DNA from: Bacteroides sp.
Lineage (GTDB): Bacteria > Bacteroidota > Bacteroidia > Bacteroidales > Bacteroidaceae
Reading direction: 5' to 3'
Length of the DNA stretch: 64,000 nt
Assembly (NCBI GenBank): GCA_023665805.1
Contig: JAMPDJ010000011.1
Location: forward strand, 35,979 to 99,978
The position numbers and the translations under genes are program-made. A model generated the notes under the pieces. It was not told where the DNA came from and ran no database searches. It saw nothing but the letters and a program-made list of their open reading frames with translations. Positions 1 to 9,492 of this stretch are shown here, one piece after another; the stretch's first letter is position 1; each line of letters starts with the position of its first letter.

Positions 1-435
1 TTTCTGCACAATAACCGGAATTTGATTGGCTATCTTCTTGTTAATAGATTGTTGTTCATCCATTAACCGGACTATCTGGAACATCTGTCGTTCCTTATCC
101 TCTAAAAGACTGCGCACACTATCGATGCGCTCTGCTGGATAGGTGGCCTTGAAACGGCAGAGCATACTGTCCATTGCCATACGCCGTGCATGGTAATGCT
201 CGATATCTTTATCGTTCCATTCCAGTATTGTTTCACCCAATAGAGAAAATTTTATCATTTGAATATTGATATTGTTTATTTCTTTTCGGAGCTCGTCTAT
301 TTTTTTATTGCCAAGTTCTAATGCTTCTATCTCCTGCCATTCATAGAGGCTATTATATGCCATACATCCGATAAGAATGGAGATAAGTATATATCCCAAC
401 CGTATTGCCTTATAGAAATTTCCTGACCGCTCCAT
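1..435 (-). CDS. rteA: RteA, sensor histidine kinase, N-terminal part (cut by window edge)
   Basis: Only the first 145 codons are present. The protein starts [18 protein letters not shown], followed by a hydrophobic segment (about residues 10-28) and a helical, charged sensor region with no kinase motifs yet reached. The start codon shares one base with the tetQ stop (TAATG), so the two are probably translationally coupled. In CTnDOT, tetQ-rteA-rteB is one operon. RteA and RteB form a two-component system that switches on rteC and hence excision and transfer. The identification rests on position after tetQ and on the N-terminal layout; the catalytic domain is not visible here. Confidence 0.85.
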   Translation of the reverse strand, partial: MERSGNFYKAIRLGYILISILIGCMAYNSLYEWQEIEALELGNKKIDELRKEINNINIQMIKFSLLGETILEWNDKDIEHYHARRMAMDSMLCRFKATYPAERIDSVRSLLEDKERQMFQIVRLMDEQQSINKKIANQIPVIVQK

Positions 436-2360
436 TATTTTGATGACATTGATTTTTGAAACATGAATAAAAGTTTGTCTTTTTCGTTCATACGGATATT
501 ATCAGAATAACCGCCTTTTGTTATTTGATACCCACATGGCTTAACCATAAAAACACCTAAGCCCTTAGTGTATGAACTTACTTCTGAAGCATAGTCTTTA
601 CTTGTATTTAATGGAACTTTCCCTTTAATATGACACCACTCATTATTACAACTGATCTCTTCAATCTCAGACATCATTTTTTGCAAATCTGTAATAGCTT
701 TGGAACTCGCCACCTGGGGGATCTGCAACTCAAAATATAGCATCGGTTCGAGAATGTCCACACCTGACTGTTGCAAAGCCAGCCTGAAGACATAAGGGGT
801 CAGCTGTCTGAAATCAGCAGGTGTACTTACCGGGCTATAATACTCGGCTTGAGTAAAAGTTACTTTCAGATCTGTCACTTCCCATCCATGTAATCCCGAT
901 TGGCAAGACATACGAATCCCTTCAAAAACAGCATTTTGAAAAGAATGGTTCAGATAACCATAGGAGATGTCACTTTCGATCTGCAACCCTGTCCCTAACG
1001 GCAAGGGTTCAAGAGTCAGCCCTATCGTGGCCCAGTAAGGGTTGGGGGGTACTTCGATCTGAATAATCTTATTGACCTTTTTTACAGGTCGTTCTTTGTA
1101 GATAGTCTTGATCTCATCGAAATGGACCTTTACGGAAAATCGTTCTTCCAGCAATGTCTGTATGATTTCCTTTTGGGTTAAACCATATAACGAGATTTCC
1201 AATTCATCACTATATGAGTTTATGGAAAAGGACAAAGACGGGTCTTCAATCCACAATGTATTTAGAGCGGATATCAACTTGCTTCTCTCTTCGGGCTTGT
1301 CTGGTCGGACGGAGGATTTGAGAGCGGGATGCTGATGAGATAATCCTTGAATCAAACAAGGTTTAGCACCTAAATAATCTCCGATTCGAAAATCTTCCAT
1401 ATCCTCTACAATCGCAATATCGTTGGCACCCACTTCATCAACATTTATCTCTCTGCCCTGATAAATAGTTTTCAGATTTTTAATCTTGATGAATTTTTCC
1501 GAATCGTTGATTCTTACAACGTCTCGAAGTCTCAGACTTCCGTCAATTATTTTTAGAAAACTTCTTTTATGTCCTTTGGGGTCATGCTCTATCTTATAGA
1601 GATAAGCTGAAAGTCTGTTTGAGACTGATGCCGGAGGAAGTATAAAAGAAGAGATGGCGTCCAACAACTCATTGATACCGATATTGAACATTGCTGATCC
1701 ATGTAGCACCGGATAGACTTTGGCTTTTGCCACAAGAGCGATTATCGTATTCCAATAATCAGCCGGTGAAATTTCGCTATCCGACAAATATCGTTCTAAT
1801 ATATCGTCGTCATGGTTGCATACAAATTCTTTGTATTCTTCCTTTATATATGTTTGTGAGCAAACCGGATAAACCAATCCATCGACAACAGTTTGCATAA
1901 ACAGGACATCTTGCGACAGATTTGTTTTTATATCCAGATACAAACGCTCCAAATTCACACCGGCACGGTCAATTTTATTGATAAATATAATTGTCGGGAT
2001 TTGCAGCTTCTGTAAAGTGTTGAACAGCAACTTTGTCTGCGCTTGTATGCCTTCCTTTGCGGATAAGATGAGGACTGCTCCATCAAGCATTTTGAATGTC
2101 CGCTCCACTTCTGCAATAAAATCCATGTGTCCCGGAGTGTCAATGATATTGCATTTCACACCATTCCAGATAATAGATGTCGTAGAAGCCCGAACAGTAA
2201 TTCCTCTACGTTTCTCTATATCCATAGAGTCTGTTATGGTGTCTCCATTATCCACACGGCCGCACTTTTCCGTTGCTCCACTGGCAAACAGCAGATTCTC
2301 GGTTACGGAAGTTTTTCCTGCATCAATGTGAGCAAGAATTCCTAAATTTATAATATTCAT
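435..2360 (-). CDS. tetQ: TetQ, tetracycline resistance ribosomal protection protein
   Basis: This 641-residue translational GTPase of the EF-G-like TetM/TetO/TetQ family dislodges tetracycline from the ribosome in the cytoplasm. The G1 loop AHIDAGKT lies at residues 9-16, DTPGH (G3) follows near residue 74 and NKID (G4) near residue 128. EF-G-like domains II-V follow. I chose the ATG at 2360, which gives [17 protein letters not shown], the normal start of the family. An upstream in-frame GTG at 2408 adds 16 residues but matches one of the leader reading frames discussed for CTnDOT rather than the mature start. The gene heads the operon with rteA, overlapping by one base, and is controlled by the leader at 2361-2489. 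Confidence 0.97.
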   Translation of the reverse strand: MNIINLGILAHIDAGKTSVTENLLFASGATEKCGRVDNGDTITDSMDIEKRRGITVRASTTSIIWNGVKCNIIDTPGHMDFIAEVERTFKMLDGAVLILSAKEGIQAQTKLLFNTLQKLQIPTIIFINKIDRAGVNLERLYLDIKTNLSQDVLFMQTVVDGLVYPVCSQTYIKEEYKEFVCNHDDDILERYLSDSEISPADYWNTIIALVAKAKVYPVLHGSAMFNIGINELLDAISSFILPPASVSNRLSAYLYKIEHDPKGHKRSFLKIIDGSLRLRDVVRINDSEKFIKIKNLKTIYQGREINVDEVGANDIAIVEDMEDFRIGDYLGAKPCLIQGLSHQHPALKSSVRPDKPEERSKLISALNTLWIEDPSLSFSINSYSDELEISLYGLTQKEIIQTLLEERFSVKVHFDEIKTIYKERPVKKVNKIIQIEVPPNPYWATIGLTLEPLPLGTGLQIESDISYGYLNHSFQNAVFEGIRMSCQSGLHGWEVTDLKVTFTQAEYYSPVSTPADFRQLTPYVFRLALQQSGVDILEPMLYFELQIPQVASSKAITDLQKMMSEIEEISCNNEWCHIKGKVPLNTSKDYASEVSSYTKGLGVFMVKPCGYQITKGGYSDNIRMNEKDKLLFMFQKSMSSK

Positions 2361-2489
2361 TTGGATTAAGCAATAATATACTACAATAGATGCATTGTCG
2401 AAACGCACCTTTTAATACCTCCTCGTAGCATATGAGAACTACAGGATTACTAACTCGTATTAATATGTATATTATTACTGCCGCATAAC
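2361..2489 (-). promoter_or_regulatory. tetQ leader, translational attenuator
   Basis: About 129 bases separate the predicted transcription start from the tetQ ATG. This matches the 130-base leader described for CTnDOT tetQ, in which a hairpin hides the ribosome binding site until tetracycline stalls ribosomes on a tiny leader ORF. The sequence contains the three short frames expected: a 3-codon ORF (2475-2486), a 16-codon ORF starting ATGCTACGAGG near 2428, and a 16-codon GTG frame entering tetQ. A purine-rich AGGAGG lies near 2420. I did not fold the RNA; the hairpin is known from the family. Confidence 0.8.
2475..2486 (-). CDS. Three-residue tetQ leader peptide (MRQ)
   Basis: ATGCGGCAGTAA encodes Met-Arg-Gln-stop and begins only a few bases after the predicted transcription start. 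In CTnDOT a 3-residue leader peptide in this leader was shown to be essential for tetracycline control, and this is the only 3-codon ORF I see in the right place. It is probably a sensor whose translation, not its product, matters. Confidence 0.65.
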   Translation of the reverse strand: MRQ

Positions 2490-2494
2490 AATTA

Positions 2495-2525
2495 CAAAAT
2501 TACACAAAAAAATATATCTAACAAA
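2495..2525 (-). promoter_or_regulatory. tetQ promoter
   Basis: On the minus strand TTTG (2522-2525) is followed after exactly 19 bases by TAATTTTG (2495-2502), a full match to the Bacteroides -33/-7 consensus. Transcription should start near 2489. Confidence 0.85.
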
Positions 2526-2626
2526 AGTGGGAGGATTTTTTAACTTTTTACCATAGACATTTTATTAGGGAAGCGTAGGTTCAACTGGCAAGTACAAATA
2601 AGTAGAAATGTTTGAACAACACCGTT

Positions 2627-2724
2627 TTAGGAAGTTGAAAAATCAAGTTTCTCTCTCGGTATGGCGTTTATTTTGGCCAATATCTTCTTTAGTTTGGCAT
2701 TTGTGTATTTCCCATTCGTGTTCT
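2627..2724 (-). pseudogene. Remnant of an IS30-family (IS4351-like) transposase C-terminus
   Basis: Reading the minus strand from 2721 gives NTNG, then KLKKILAKINAIPREKLDF and a stop at 2627-2629. This resembles the end of IS30-type transposases, where an (E)NTNG motif is followed by a helix and a PRxxLxF motif near the C-terminus. The frame is stopped directly upstream of NTNG and the interval is shorter than in an intact enzyme. I therefore read it as a decayed, internally deleted relic. IS4351-type elements are known passengers of Bacteroides resistance regions. Confidence 0.5.
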
Positions 2725-2890
2725 ATTTAGCTCCTTATTATGAGTATTTAGCAAGTTACTTATCAAATTCAGCCTCTTTGAGGGTCAAATATGGTTTTGC
2801 AAATGGTGACTGACAAGACATAAACAAGGTCAGCAGGAATTTTTTACATAAATGGACATGAATGTATATAACCTAAAATAAGAATAAATT

Positions 2891-2993
2891 TTAATAAGGG
2901 CTGCCCAAAAAGAAAAAATGCAGTTGCCATCCTACAGATACTTGCAGAGAGGATAAAATTTACTTTTAGACCTTTTGGGATAGCCCCTATTAA
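2891..2993. repeat. Short inverted-repeat element (IS end pair or MITE-like)
   Basis: Left end TTAATAAGGGCTGCCCAAAA (2891-2910) and right end (2973-2993, read on the minus strand TTAATAGGGGCTATCCCAAAA) are near-perfect inverted repeats about 60 bases apart with no ORF between them. GGGCTnTCCCAAAA ends are typical of several insertion sequences. The piece looks like a solo MITE or a deleted IS. It lies just 3' of the large methyltransferase-helicase gene and could also act as a transcript end. The rest of 2725-2890 shows nothing I can assign. Confidence 0.5.
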
Positions 2994-3016
2994 TACTTCA
3001 GATAAAATTCCTAAGG

Positions 3017-6000
3017 TTATATTTTCAATCCTTTGAACCAGGTTTCCTCCTTGGCATACAGTCCCGGACGCCCGATTATGACATGGTTGGCAACGATACT
3101 ATCCGCCGGACTGCGTATCTGCGGCGGTGCATTTTCGGGATATTGCGCCTGCCTGTTCCTCACATCTTCCGCTTCCGGCTTGACCTGTTGCCCATCATTC
3201 TCCTTTTCGGTGACTTCTGGTGTGGACGGCGCAAGCTCCAGCTGTATCTTGCGGTCGAGTGCGGCAAGTTCAGACTTCAACTGTTTCAGTTCTTCCTCCT
3301 TCTTCCACCCCTTGCCCGCTATCTCCTGCAACTGCGGTATCTCCCTCTCCAGCACTTCATTCTTAGTCTTATACTGGTCGATGATGGAGGGGATGCGTTC
3401 CAAAGCGTTGAGGAAGTTGCGGGCGGCGGCCAACGGGTCAGCCATTGCCAGATGTCCGTTGTTGTAGGTGTACTTGTAGTTCCCCTCTACCACGAAGCGG
3501 TTGTCGGTGAACTCCAACCCCTCTTTGAGTATCCTCTCGCTGACCACCTTTATCGGGAAACCATAAAGCTCTCCGACCTGCGTGTAAAGCCCGCCCGTAG
3601 TGGCGTTTTTCGCTATCTCCTGCAAACGCTTTCCGACAACCTTCTCATCGGCGGAATCCACACCGTCCACCTTTATTATATTAAGGCGGTTGCCCTCCCT
3701 GTCGGTCTGCGCCACCGAAAGGAAGCGGTTCCAGTCCTCCGTCATGGCATCTATGAAAGCCGTGTTGTTGCGCAATTCACCCGTCTTCGACTCTAACTTG
3801 AACTCCGAATCGCGCTTCCCCTTGTTGAAAGACTTGCGTTCCCCTTCGAGCGAGGCGATGCGCTTTTCAAGTTTCGCCTTGTCCAGCAGGTCGGTGTTGC
3901 CGGATAGCAACGCCATATATTCCGAGAAGTTCATACCCGATTTCTCGTCCATAGCCCCCTCGTCGATGGTACGCGCACCCATAGCACCACTTTTGAGCTG
4001 CGAGATGAAAGTCTGCTTGCAATGCAGGAGGTTGAACTTGTAACTGTCCAGCGACTTCTCCACCGCGTAGATAATCACGTCCACGTTGTTCCCGGCGAAA
4101 TGCTTGGCAATTTCGTTTCCGGCTCTAACTCCGCGTCCGTCACGCTGTTGCAGGTCGGACGGTCGCCACGGTGTATCAAGGTGATGGATAGCCACACACC
4201 GTTTCTGTGCGTTCACACCCGTTCCGAGCATGGAGGTGGAGCCGAACAGCACACGCACCGTTCCGGCATTCATGGCGTCTATCACCGCCTTCCGAGCCTT
4301 GTCGGTCTTGCACTCCTGAATGAAGCGCACCTCGCTTGGCGGTATGCCGTAGTCCTCCGTCAGCTTGCGCTTGATTTCCGAATAGACGTTCCACCCGTCG
4401 CCCGGCTGGTATGTCCCCAAATCCGAGAATACGAACTGCGTGCCTTTCTGCGCGTCGTATTTTTGATAATACTCCGCAGTCATCTTGGCACAGTGGCTCG
4501 CCTTGTTATCGGGGTGGTCTTCGTAATTCGGGTCTATCATACGCATATCGAGAGCCATCTTGCGGGCGTAGTCCGTGGCGATAAGCATCTTCGCCTTTTC
4601 CTCCGTTTCCGAAAGCGGCAGCCTGCCCAGAAGTGTGGCATCGCCCGTCTTGGCGAACTGTATCAGCTTCTGTATGAAGTCCTCCTGCTCCGGTGTGGGC
4701 GGTATGTGGTGCAGTATCTCGTTCTTGGCGGGGCGGTCAACGCCCACATCCTCCGCTGTGCGGTAGTCCGTGATTTCATTATAGAAGGCGGCAAGCTCCG
4801 GCACTTTGATGAAGTAGCGGAAACGCTCCTTCTGCACCACGTTGTTCGTCACGTTAAATTCAAAATCCGTCGTCTTCTTGGCGAATATCGCCGCCCACGC
4901 ATCGAAACACCGGATGTCCTGCCGTTCCAGCTCTTTCGGGCGCAAATATTTGAACAGCAAGTACAGCTCCGTCAGCGAGTTGCTGATGGTAGTGCCGGAA
5001 AGGAAAGTCGCTCCCAAGTCCTTGCCTGTGCGCTCCTGTATGGTACGTATGGCAAATAGCATATTCAGTGCCTTTTGGCTTCCCTCGCTGTTTCCCAATC
5101 CCGCCACACGGTCGTGGCGCGTGTTGAAAGTCAGATTTTTGAACTGGTGGCTCTCATCTATGAAGATGTGGTCGATGCCCATCTGCTTGAAATCCACCAC
5201 GTCGTCCGTGCGTGACTTTATGGCGTGTTCCACCTTCTCTAATTTCGCTTCAAGGTTGTGCTTACGCTTCTCCAATCCTTTCAGCATCGCCCGTGACACG
5301 TTCTTTCCCTGCCGGCGCAGCACTTCGAGATTTTCCTCCACCGTGTCAAGCTCCGCTTGCAGGATGCGCTGCTGCAACTCCGGCGACTGCGGTATCTTGC
5401 CGAACTGGTCGTGCGACATAATGACGCAATCGTAGTCGTTGTTTTTGATGTTGTTGAAGAAGCGCACACGGTTGGCGGTCGAAAAGTCCTTCTCCGAAGC
5501 GTACAGGATACGGGCGTTGGGATATGCCGCCTGATAGGTGGCTGCAATCTCCGCGACGTTGGCTTTCAGCCCGATAATCATCGGCTTGTGCGCCAAGTTC
5601 AGACGCTTCATCTCATGTGCCGCTATGCACATTATCAGCGTCTTGCCGGTTCCCACCTCGTGGTCGCATATTCCGCCTCCGTTCTGTTTCAGCATCCATA
5701 CGCAATCCATCTGCGAGGGATAAACACTCTTGATGCCACGGCTTGCCAGCCCTTTCAGGTTGAGGTCGGGGAAGGTCTGGTGCGAGCCGTCATACTTCGG
5801 GCGCACGAAACAGTTGAACTTGCGGTTATACATCGTCGTCAGCCGCTCCTTGAACTGCGGCGACTGCTCTTCGAGCCATTCGGAGAAGCCGTTTCGTATC
5901 TCGTCAATCTTGGCATTGGCGAGCTGTATTCCCTCGCTGTCGCGCACCTTAATCTCGTTGCCATGCTCGTCCTTGCCGATGGACTTCATCATGTCGGGAC

Positions 6001-8812
6001 AGGTGTTGTGCAGGGCATGTTTCAGGAGGTGCATACCGTCATAACTGCGGTAATAGCCCTTCACGCAGAACTCGTCCCATATCTTGAAGTTCTTGTGGCT
6101 GCACGCCACCGAAAACTCGTCCATGCTTGCGGAATAGGCAATTTTCACCTCCGTGTCAAACAGCCGGCTCATGTAGGCGGCATAGACACCCGTCGGAATC
6201 CATCGTTCCCCGAAGTTGAAATCAAGGTCTTCAAAGGCGATGCGCGGCGGTTCGGCATCTTTCAGAGCCTCCAACGCCTGCTTCACCTCCGGCATACGCT
6301 CATTTTCGGGGTTTTCACCCATCCATGCTTCTATGCGTTCCGCTTTCTCTATGACGTTTCCGGCGATGAAACGGTCTTTGATTTCGTAACCGGTCACGAG
6401 CGGATTGTAGTAGATGCGCCCTTGCAGGGCAGTGAGCAAATCCTCTGCCGTGCTGTCGGTTATCTCCCGCATATAATCGAGATCGACCGTGCCGAACTTG
6501 TTGAGCGATGCGGACAGGGCTTCTTCGGGTGAGCCTACGTTGGCATGGCTCTCCACCGCGAAGGAAACGGGACGCTCGAAGATGTCCGCCTTGACAAACT
6601 TCCCGTTCTCCGCCCGTTCCAGCGCAAGGATGTCACGCCCACCCGCGTCCATCATCACCAGCTTCACGTTCTGCTTGGCGTTGAGGTTGCCGTAACGCAT
6701 GACGAATTCATCGTAACTGGTGTTCAGATGCTCACGCCACTGTACATTTGCTTCGTGCAGGTTCGATTCATAGCGGTACAGACGCTCGTAGGCGTCACGC
6801 AGCGACACATACAGCAACGCCTTCTCCTTCTGGTATCCTTTCAGGTCAAGCGGTTGGAATGTCGCCCCGTATGGCGTGATGTCCTTCAGGTAGCCGATGT
6901 TATGACGCCCCCGGTCAGCCACCAGCGACCCTTCGCGCAGGTGCATCTCCGGCGTGCGGTGGTAGGCACGCGGAGAAAGGTCCACGACTGCCTCCTTCGG
7001 CTTTTCCGCTTCGATGTCGGGAAAAAGGGAAGTAGCCACCGTTTCCGGTGGAGCATCGGCAGCGTTATGTGTGGCGGCGACCTCCGGCTGTGTTTCCTCC
7101 TGCCGGGGTTGGTCACGTGGTACTTCCGGCGTGACCGTCGCAGCCGTTCTGTTTTCCTGCTTCTCATTATGATGCCTTGCCAGCTCCCGAAGTTCCTTCC
7201 TGCGCTCCGGTGTGAGTTCCATCATCATCTCGTAGAAGCCGTTGATGGGAGGATTGGTTTCCCAGTCCAGCTTTGCATAAATGTCGTCCGGGTCGGCAGG
7301 CTTGGCGGCACTGTCCGCTTTCGCCTCCTTATTTTCCGTAACATTCTGTGTGGTCTGCACCTGCGACTTGGGCGTAACGCGTCTTGCAGGGCTTTCCTTT
7401 TTCGCCGCCTTTTTCTTTTTGGAGGTTTTAGATTGGCTGACCTCTTCCGTCATGCCCCAGAGGTCGAGCAACGTGAGCTGCACTCCGGCGGAATATCGCG
7501 GACGCAGCTCTATCTCCGGCTTTTCCTCTGCGGGTTGCTGTTTCTCCGTCGGAGTTTCCACCGCTTGTGCCGGAGGTGCCGTTTCCAATTTTATGGCAGG
7601 ACGCTTTACTTCATTTTGAACGGCAATTTTTTCTTCCGTTCCTGCCTGCCGGATTGAACCCGAATACAGGCGCATGGCGAGCCTGTAATGGAAATCCTCG
7701 TCAAGCATACGGCGCAAGTCCCCGGCGATACCTGCGGCCTTGCCCTCGTGCAGATAGACCATAGCGGGCTTCCCGTAGGGGTCGGTGTCAAGTTTCGCCG
7801 TCGTATGCACGATGCGTTCCGGGTGGTGGATGAAATAGGCGTTGTCGGTCAGTCCGGTTGCCGTGTCCGTCTGTATCACGGTCATCAGCCGCTCGTCCTG
7901 CGACATTTCCTTCTTGTTCAGGTGCTTTTGCAAGACGATCAGGTCGCTGCCCACCTCCGTGCCCGCGTTGTCCGTGAACAGGTTGTTGGGCAGGCGTACC
8001 GCGGATACCAGATTAGCCTGCCGGAAAAGTTCGTTACGCACGGAGGTCTTGCTGCTGTTCAATACCCCTTGCGAGGTGATGAACGCCACGATACCGCCGT
8101 CACGCACGGCATCCAGCCCTTTGAGGAAAAAATAGTTGTGTATGGCTTTCTGGGCGGAGCGTCTGCCAAAGGAATCGCTCCGCTCGAACTCCGCGTCGAA
8201 CACGGCAATGTCTCCGAACGGGATGTTGGACACCGCCAAGTCGAAATAATTGTTGAACGGTCTTTCGATTTTCTCAAAACCGCAGGTGCGCGTTTTCTTG
8301 TCGGGATAAAGATGCCGCAGGATTGTACCCGTGAGCAGATCCTTCTCGAAAGCCATCACATCCGCATTGGGGTTGTGCCGCAGCATGGAGTCCACGAATA
8401 CGCCGACACCCGCCGACGGTTCGAGCATACGGGCAGGACGGACGCTGTAATCCGCCAGCACGTCCGCGATGGTGTCGGTTATCTCTTTGGGGGTGTAGAA
8501 AGCGGTCAGCACGGACGCTTTCAGCGAATCCACAAACTGCTTGTATTCCCTTTCATCCTTGCTGTTCTCACGGATAAGCCTGTGCAACTCCACCGTCGGG
8601 GCGAACAGTTCGAGGTCGGATTTCGCCCACCGGACGGCATCCGTCAGTTCCTTTGCAGGGTTGAGGATACATTTCAGACCTCCGAAACCGCAGTACCTTT
8701 GAAGTATGGTACGCTCTTCGGTTGTCGCTGTCCTGTTTTCCCTGTCAAGGATGAATGCCGTCCGTATCGCCTCGATGTTGTCCCGCAGTTTCTGTTTGCG
8801 GTTAAACGCCAT
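3017..8812 (-). CDS. Giant N6-adenine methyltransferase / SNF2-type helicase fusion
   Basis: The 1931-residue protein has an N-terminal class I methyltransferase: [14 protein letters not shown]-binding motif I near residue 133 and a variant motif IV, SNIPF, in place of (N/D)PPY/F, near residue 215. A low-complexity linker (about 390-640) follows. The C-terminal superfamily 2 helicase has Walker A VGTGKT, motif II DESH, and motifs V-VI with GTGVNAQ and [12 protein letters not shown]. Coiled-coil and charged C-terminal tails complete it. Proteins of this size and layout recur on conjugative elements and resemble phage P1 DarB, which protects incoming DNA from restriction. That role is inferred here. 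Its start overlaps the DUF1896 stop by 11 bases, so the two are coupled. Confidence 0.9.
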   Translation of the reverse strand: MAFNRKQKLRDNIEAIRTAFILDRENRTATTEERTILQRYCGFGGLKCILNPAKELTDAVRWAKSDLELFAPTVELHRLIRENSKDEREYKQFVDSLKASVLTAFYTPKEITDTIADVLADYSVRPARMLEPSAGVGVFVDSMLRHNPNADVMAFEKDLLTGTILRHLYPDKKTRTCGFEKIERPFNNYFDLAVSNIPFGDIAVFDAEFERSDSFGRRSAQKAIHNYFFLKGLDAVRDGGIVAFITSQGVLNSSKTSVRNELFRQANLVSAVRLPNNLFTDNAGTEVGSDLIVLQKHLNKKEMSQDERLMTVIQTDTATGLTDNAYFIHHPERIVHTTAKLDTDPYGKPAMVYLHEGKAAGIAGDLRRMLDEDFHYRLAMRLYSGSIRQAGTEEKIAVQNEVKRPAIKLETAPPAQAVETPTEKQQPAEEKPEIELRPRYSAGVQLTLLDLWGMTEEVSQSKTSKKKKAAKKESPARRVTPKSQVQTTQNVTENKEAKADSAAKPADPDDIYAKLDWETNPPINGFYEMMMELTPERRKELRELARHHNEKQENRTAATVTPEVPRDQPRQEETQPEVAATHNAADAPPETVATSLFPDIEAEKPKEAVVDLSPRAYHRTPEMHLREGSLVADRGRHNIGYLKDITPYGATFQPLDLKGYQKEKALLYVSLRDAYERLYRYESNLHEANVQWREHLNTSYDEFVMRYGNLNAKQNVKLVMMDAGGRDILALERAENGKFVKADIFERPVSFAVESHANVGSPEEALSASLNKFGTVDLDYMREITDSTAEDLLTALQGRIYYNPLVTGYEIKDRFIAGNVIEKAERIEAWMGENPENERMPEVKQALEALKDAEPPRIAFEDLDFNFGERWIPTGVYAAYMSRLFDTEVKIAYSASMDEFSVACSHKNFKIWDEFCVKGYYRSYDGMHLLKHALHNTCPDMMKSIGKDEHGNEIKVRDSEGIQLANAKIDEIRNGFSEWLEEQSPQFKERLTTMYNRKFNCFVRPKYDGSHQTFPDLNLKGLASRGIKSVYPSQMDCVWMLKQNGGGICDHEVGTGKTLIMCIAAHEMKRLNLAHKPMIIGLKANVAEIAATYQAAYPNARILYASEKDFSTANRVRFFNNIKNNDYDCVIMSHDQFGKIPQSPELQQRILQAELDTVEENLEVLRRQGKNVSRAMLKGLEKRKHNLEAKLEKVEHAIKSRTDDVVDFKQMGIDHIFIDESHQFKNLTFNTRHDRVAGLGNSEGSQKALNMLFAIRTIQERTGKDLGATFLSGTTISNSLTELYLLFKYLRPKELERQDIRCFDAWAAIFAKKTTDFEFNVTNNVVQKERFRYFIKVPELAAFYNEITDYRTAEDVGVDRPAKNEILHHIPPTPEQEDFIQKLIQFAKTGDATLLGRLPLSETEEKAKMLIATDYARKMALDMRMIDPNYEDHPDNKASHCAKMTAEYYQKYDAQKGTQFVFSDLGTYQPGDGWNVYSEIKRKLTEDYGIPPSEVRFIQECKTDKARKAVIDAMNAGTVRVLFGSTSMLGTGVNAQKRCVAIHHLDTPWRPSDLQQRDGRGVRAGNEIAKHFAGNNVDVIIYAVEKSLDSYKFNLLHCKQTFISQLKSGAMGARTIDEGAMDEKSGMNFSEYMALLSGNTDLLDKAKLEKRIASLEGERKSFNKGKRDSEFKLESKTGELRNNTAFIDAMTEDWNRFLSVAQTDREGNRLNIIKVDGVDSADEKVVGKRLQEIAKNATTGGLYTQVGELYGFPIKVVSERILKEGLEFTDNRFVVEGNYKYTYNNGHLAMADPLAAARNFLNALERIPSIIDQYKTKNEVLEREIPQLQEIAGKGWKKEEELKQLKSELAALDRKIQLELAPSTPEVTEKENDGQQVKPEAEDVRNRQAQYPENAPPQIRSPADSIVANHVIIGRPGLYAKEETWFKGLKI

Positions 8813-9254
8813 ATTCCCCGATATAAAGGACGGTTGCCCCCGTCAGCTCCGTGTAGAGCAGGTCGTAATCGGAAGACAGGGCGAAATTGTCGTCCGAAAA
8901 GTCATAGACGGAGAACACGTTGCCGACAAGCGGCAGGAGTTTATGGATAAAGGATTCACGCTTCTCTTCCGACACTTCATCGGAAAACTCGTTCTCCACG
9001 ACTTCGCGGAGGATGGCGTAACGGGAATAGCGTAGCCCGCGCAGCAGCGTGTCCATCGCCAGTTCCTGCGCACCGTCGGCGGGATAGCCTTCGAGCCGTG
9101 CCTTTTCATACGTTTCGGCGGCACGGTCGGCGCGTTCCCGTATGAAGACAGTGTCATCAGCCTGTTCAAACTTGTTCGTGCGGAGATAGTCCAACAGGTA
9201 CAGACCGTAATAGGAAAAGTCAGCCTGACCCTCGTTGTTCTTCTTGTTGTTCAT
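8802..9254 (-). CDS. DUF1896 family protein
   Basis: A 150-residue acidic cytoplasmic protein beginning [20 protein letters not shown]. It has no signal peptide, membrane segment or catalytic motif that I recognise. It resembles the DUF1896 family that accompanies methyltransferase-helicase genes on Bacteroides conjugative elements. I prefer the ATG at 9254, which gives the usual family start, over an upstream in-frame ATG at 9320 that would run into the RteR-like RNA terminator. Its 3' end overlaps the methyltransferase-helicase start by 11 bases (GAATATGGCGTTTAA), a sign of translational coupling. Function unknown. Confidence 0.8.
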   Translation of the reverse strand: MNNKKNNEGQADFSYYGLYLLDYLRTNKFEQADDTVFIRERADRAAETYEKARLEGYPADGAQELAMDTLLRGLRYSRYAILREVVENEFSDEVSEEKRESFIHKLLPLVGNVFSVYDFSDDNFALSSDYDLLYTELTGATVLYIGEYGV

Positions 9255-9310
9255 TACTTTGGAGTTTAGTGGATTGATATTTAACGGGATAATCGGTTGG
9301 AAAAAGGAAG

Positions 9311-9400
9311 AAAAAGGCACTCGGTATCCCTCCGAGTGCCACCACTAAATCCAAAGTATGAGTGTAATCCGGTATCGAAGAACAATTCATTACTCTGAAC
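9311..9400 (-). ncRNA. rteR: RteR-like small regulatory RNA
   Basis: A promoter -7 element TAACTTTG (9407-9414) predicts a start near 9400. A perfect 9-bp GC-rich hairpin followed by TTTTT ends the transcript near 9311, giving about 90 nt. Location (just downstream of exc), strand and size match RteR of CTnDOT, an sRNA of about 90 nt that lowers expression of the transfer operon. No protein ORF fits this interval. I identify it by architecture and position; I have not compared the sequence with the reference RteR. Confidence 0.7.
9316..9340 (-). terminator. Rho-independent terminator of the RteR-like RNA / exc operon
   Basis: GGCACTCGG (plus strand 9316-9324) pairs with CCGAGTGCC (9332-9340) around a 7-base loop. 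On the minus strand the hairpin is followed by TTTTTCTTCC. It would end both the sRNA and read-through from exc. Confidence 0.85.
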
Positions 9401-9406
9401 AAGTGG

Positions 9407-9414
9407 CAAAGTTA
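9407..9414 (-). promoter_or_regulatory. Promoter -7 element of the RteR-like RNA
   Basis: TAACTTTG on the minus strand matches TAnnTTTG. A T-rich stretch lies 21 bases upstream in place of a clean TTTG -33 box. Confidence 0.6.
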
Positions 9415-9492
9415 GTGCAAATCGAAGACAATACGAAAAAAACTTGTTTGTTTCTATTGTTGAGATGCAGCCTAACTTATCAAAAGTTAATA

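Noticed and set aside
2361..2408. GTG start of tetQ at 2408
   Set aside because: It adds residues outside the family and overlaps the leader ORFs known to regulate tetQ; the ATG at 2360 is preceded by the expected leader length.
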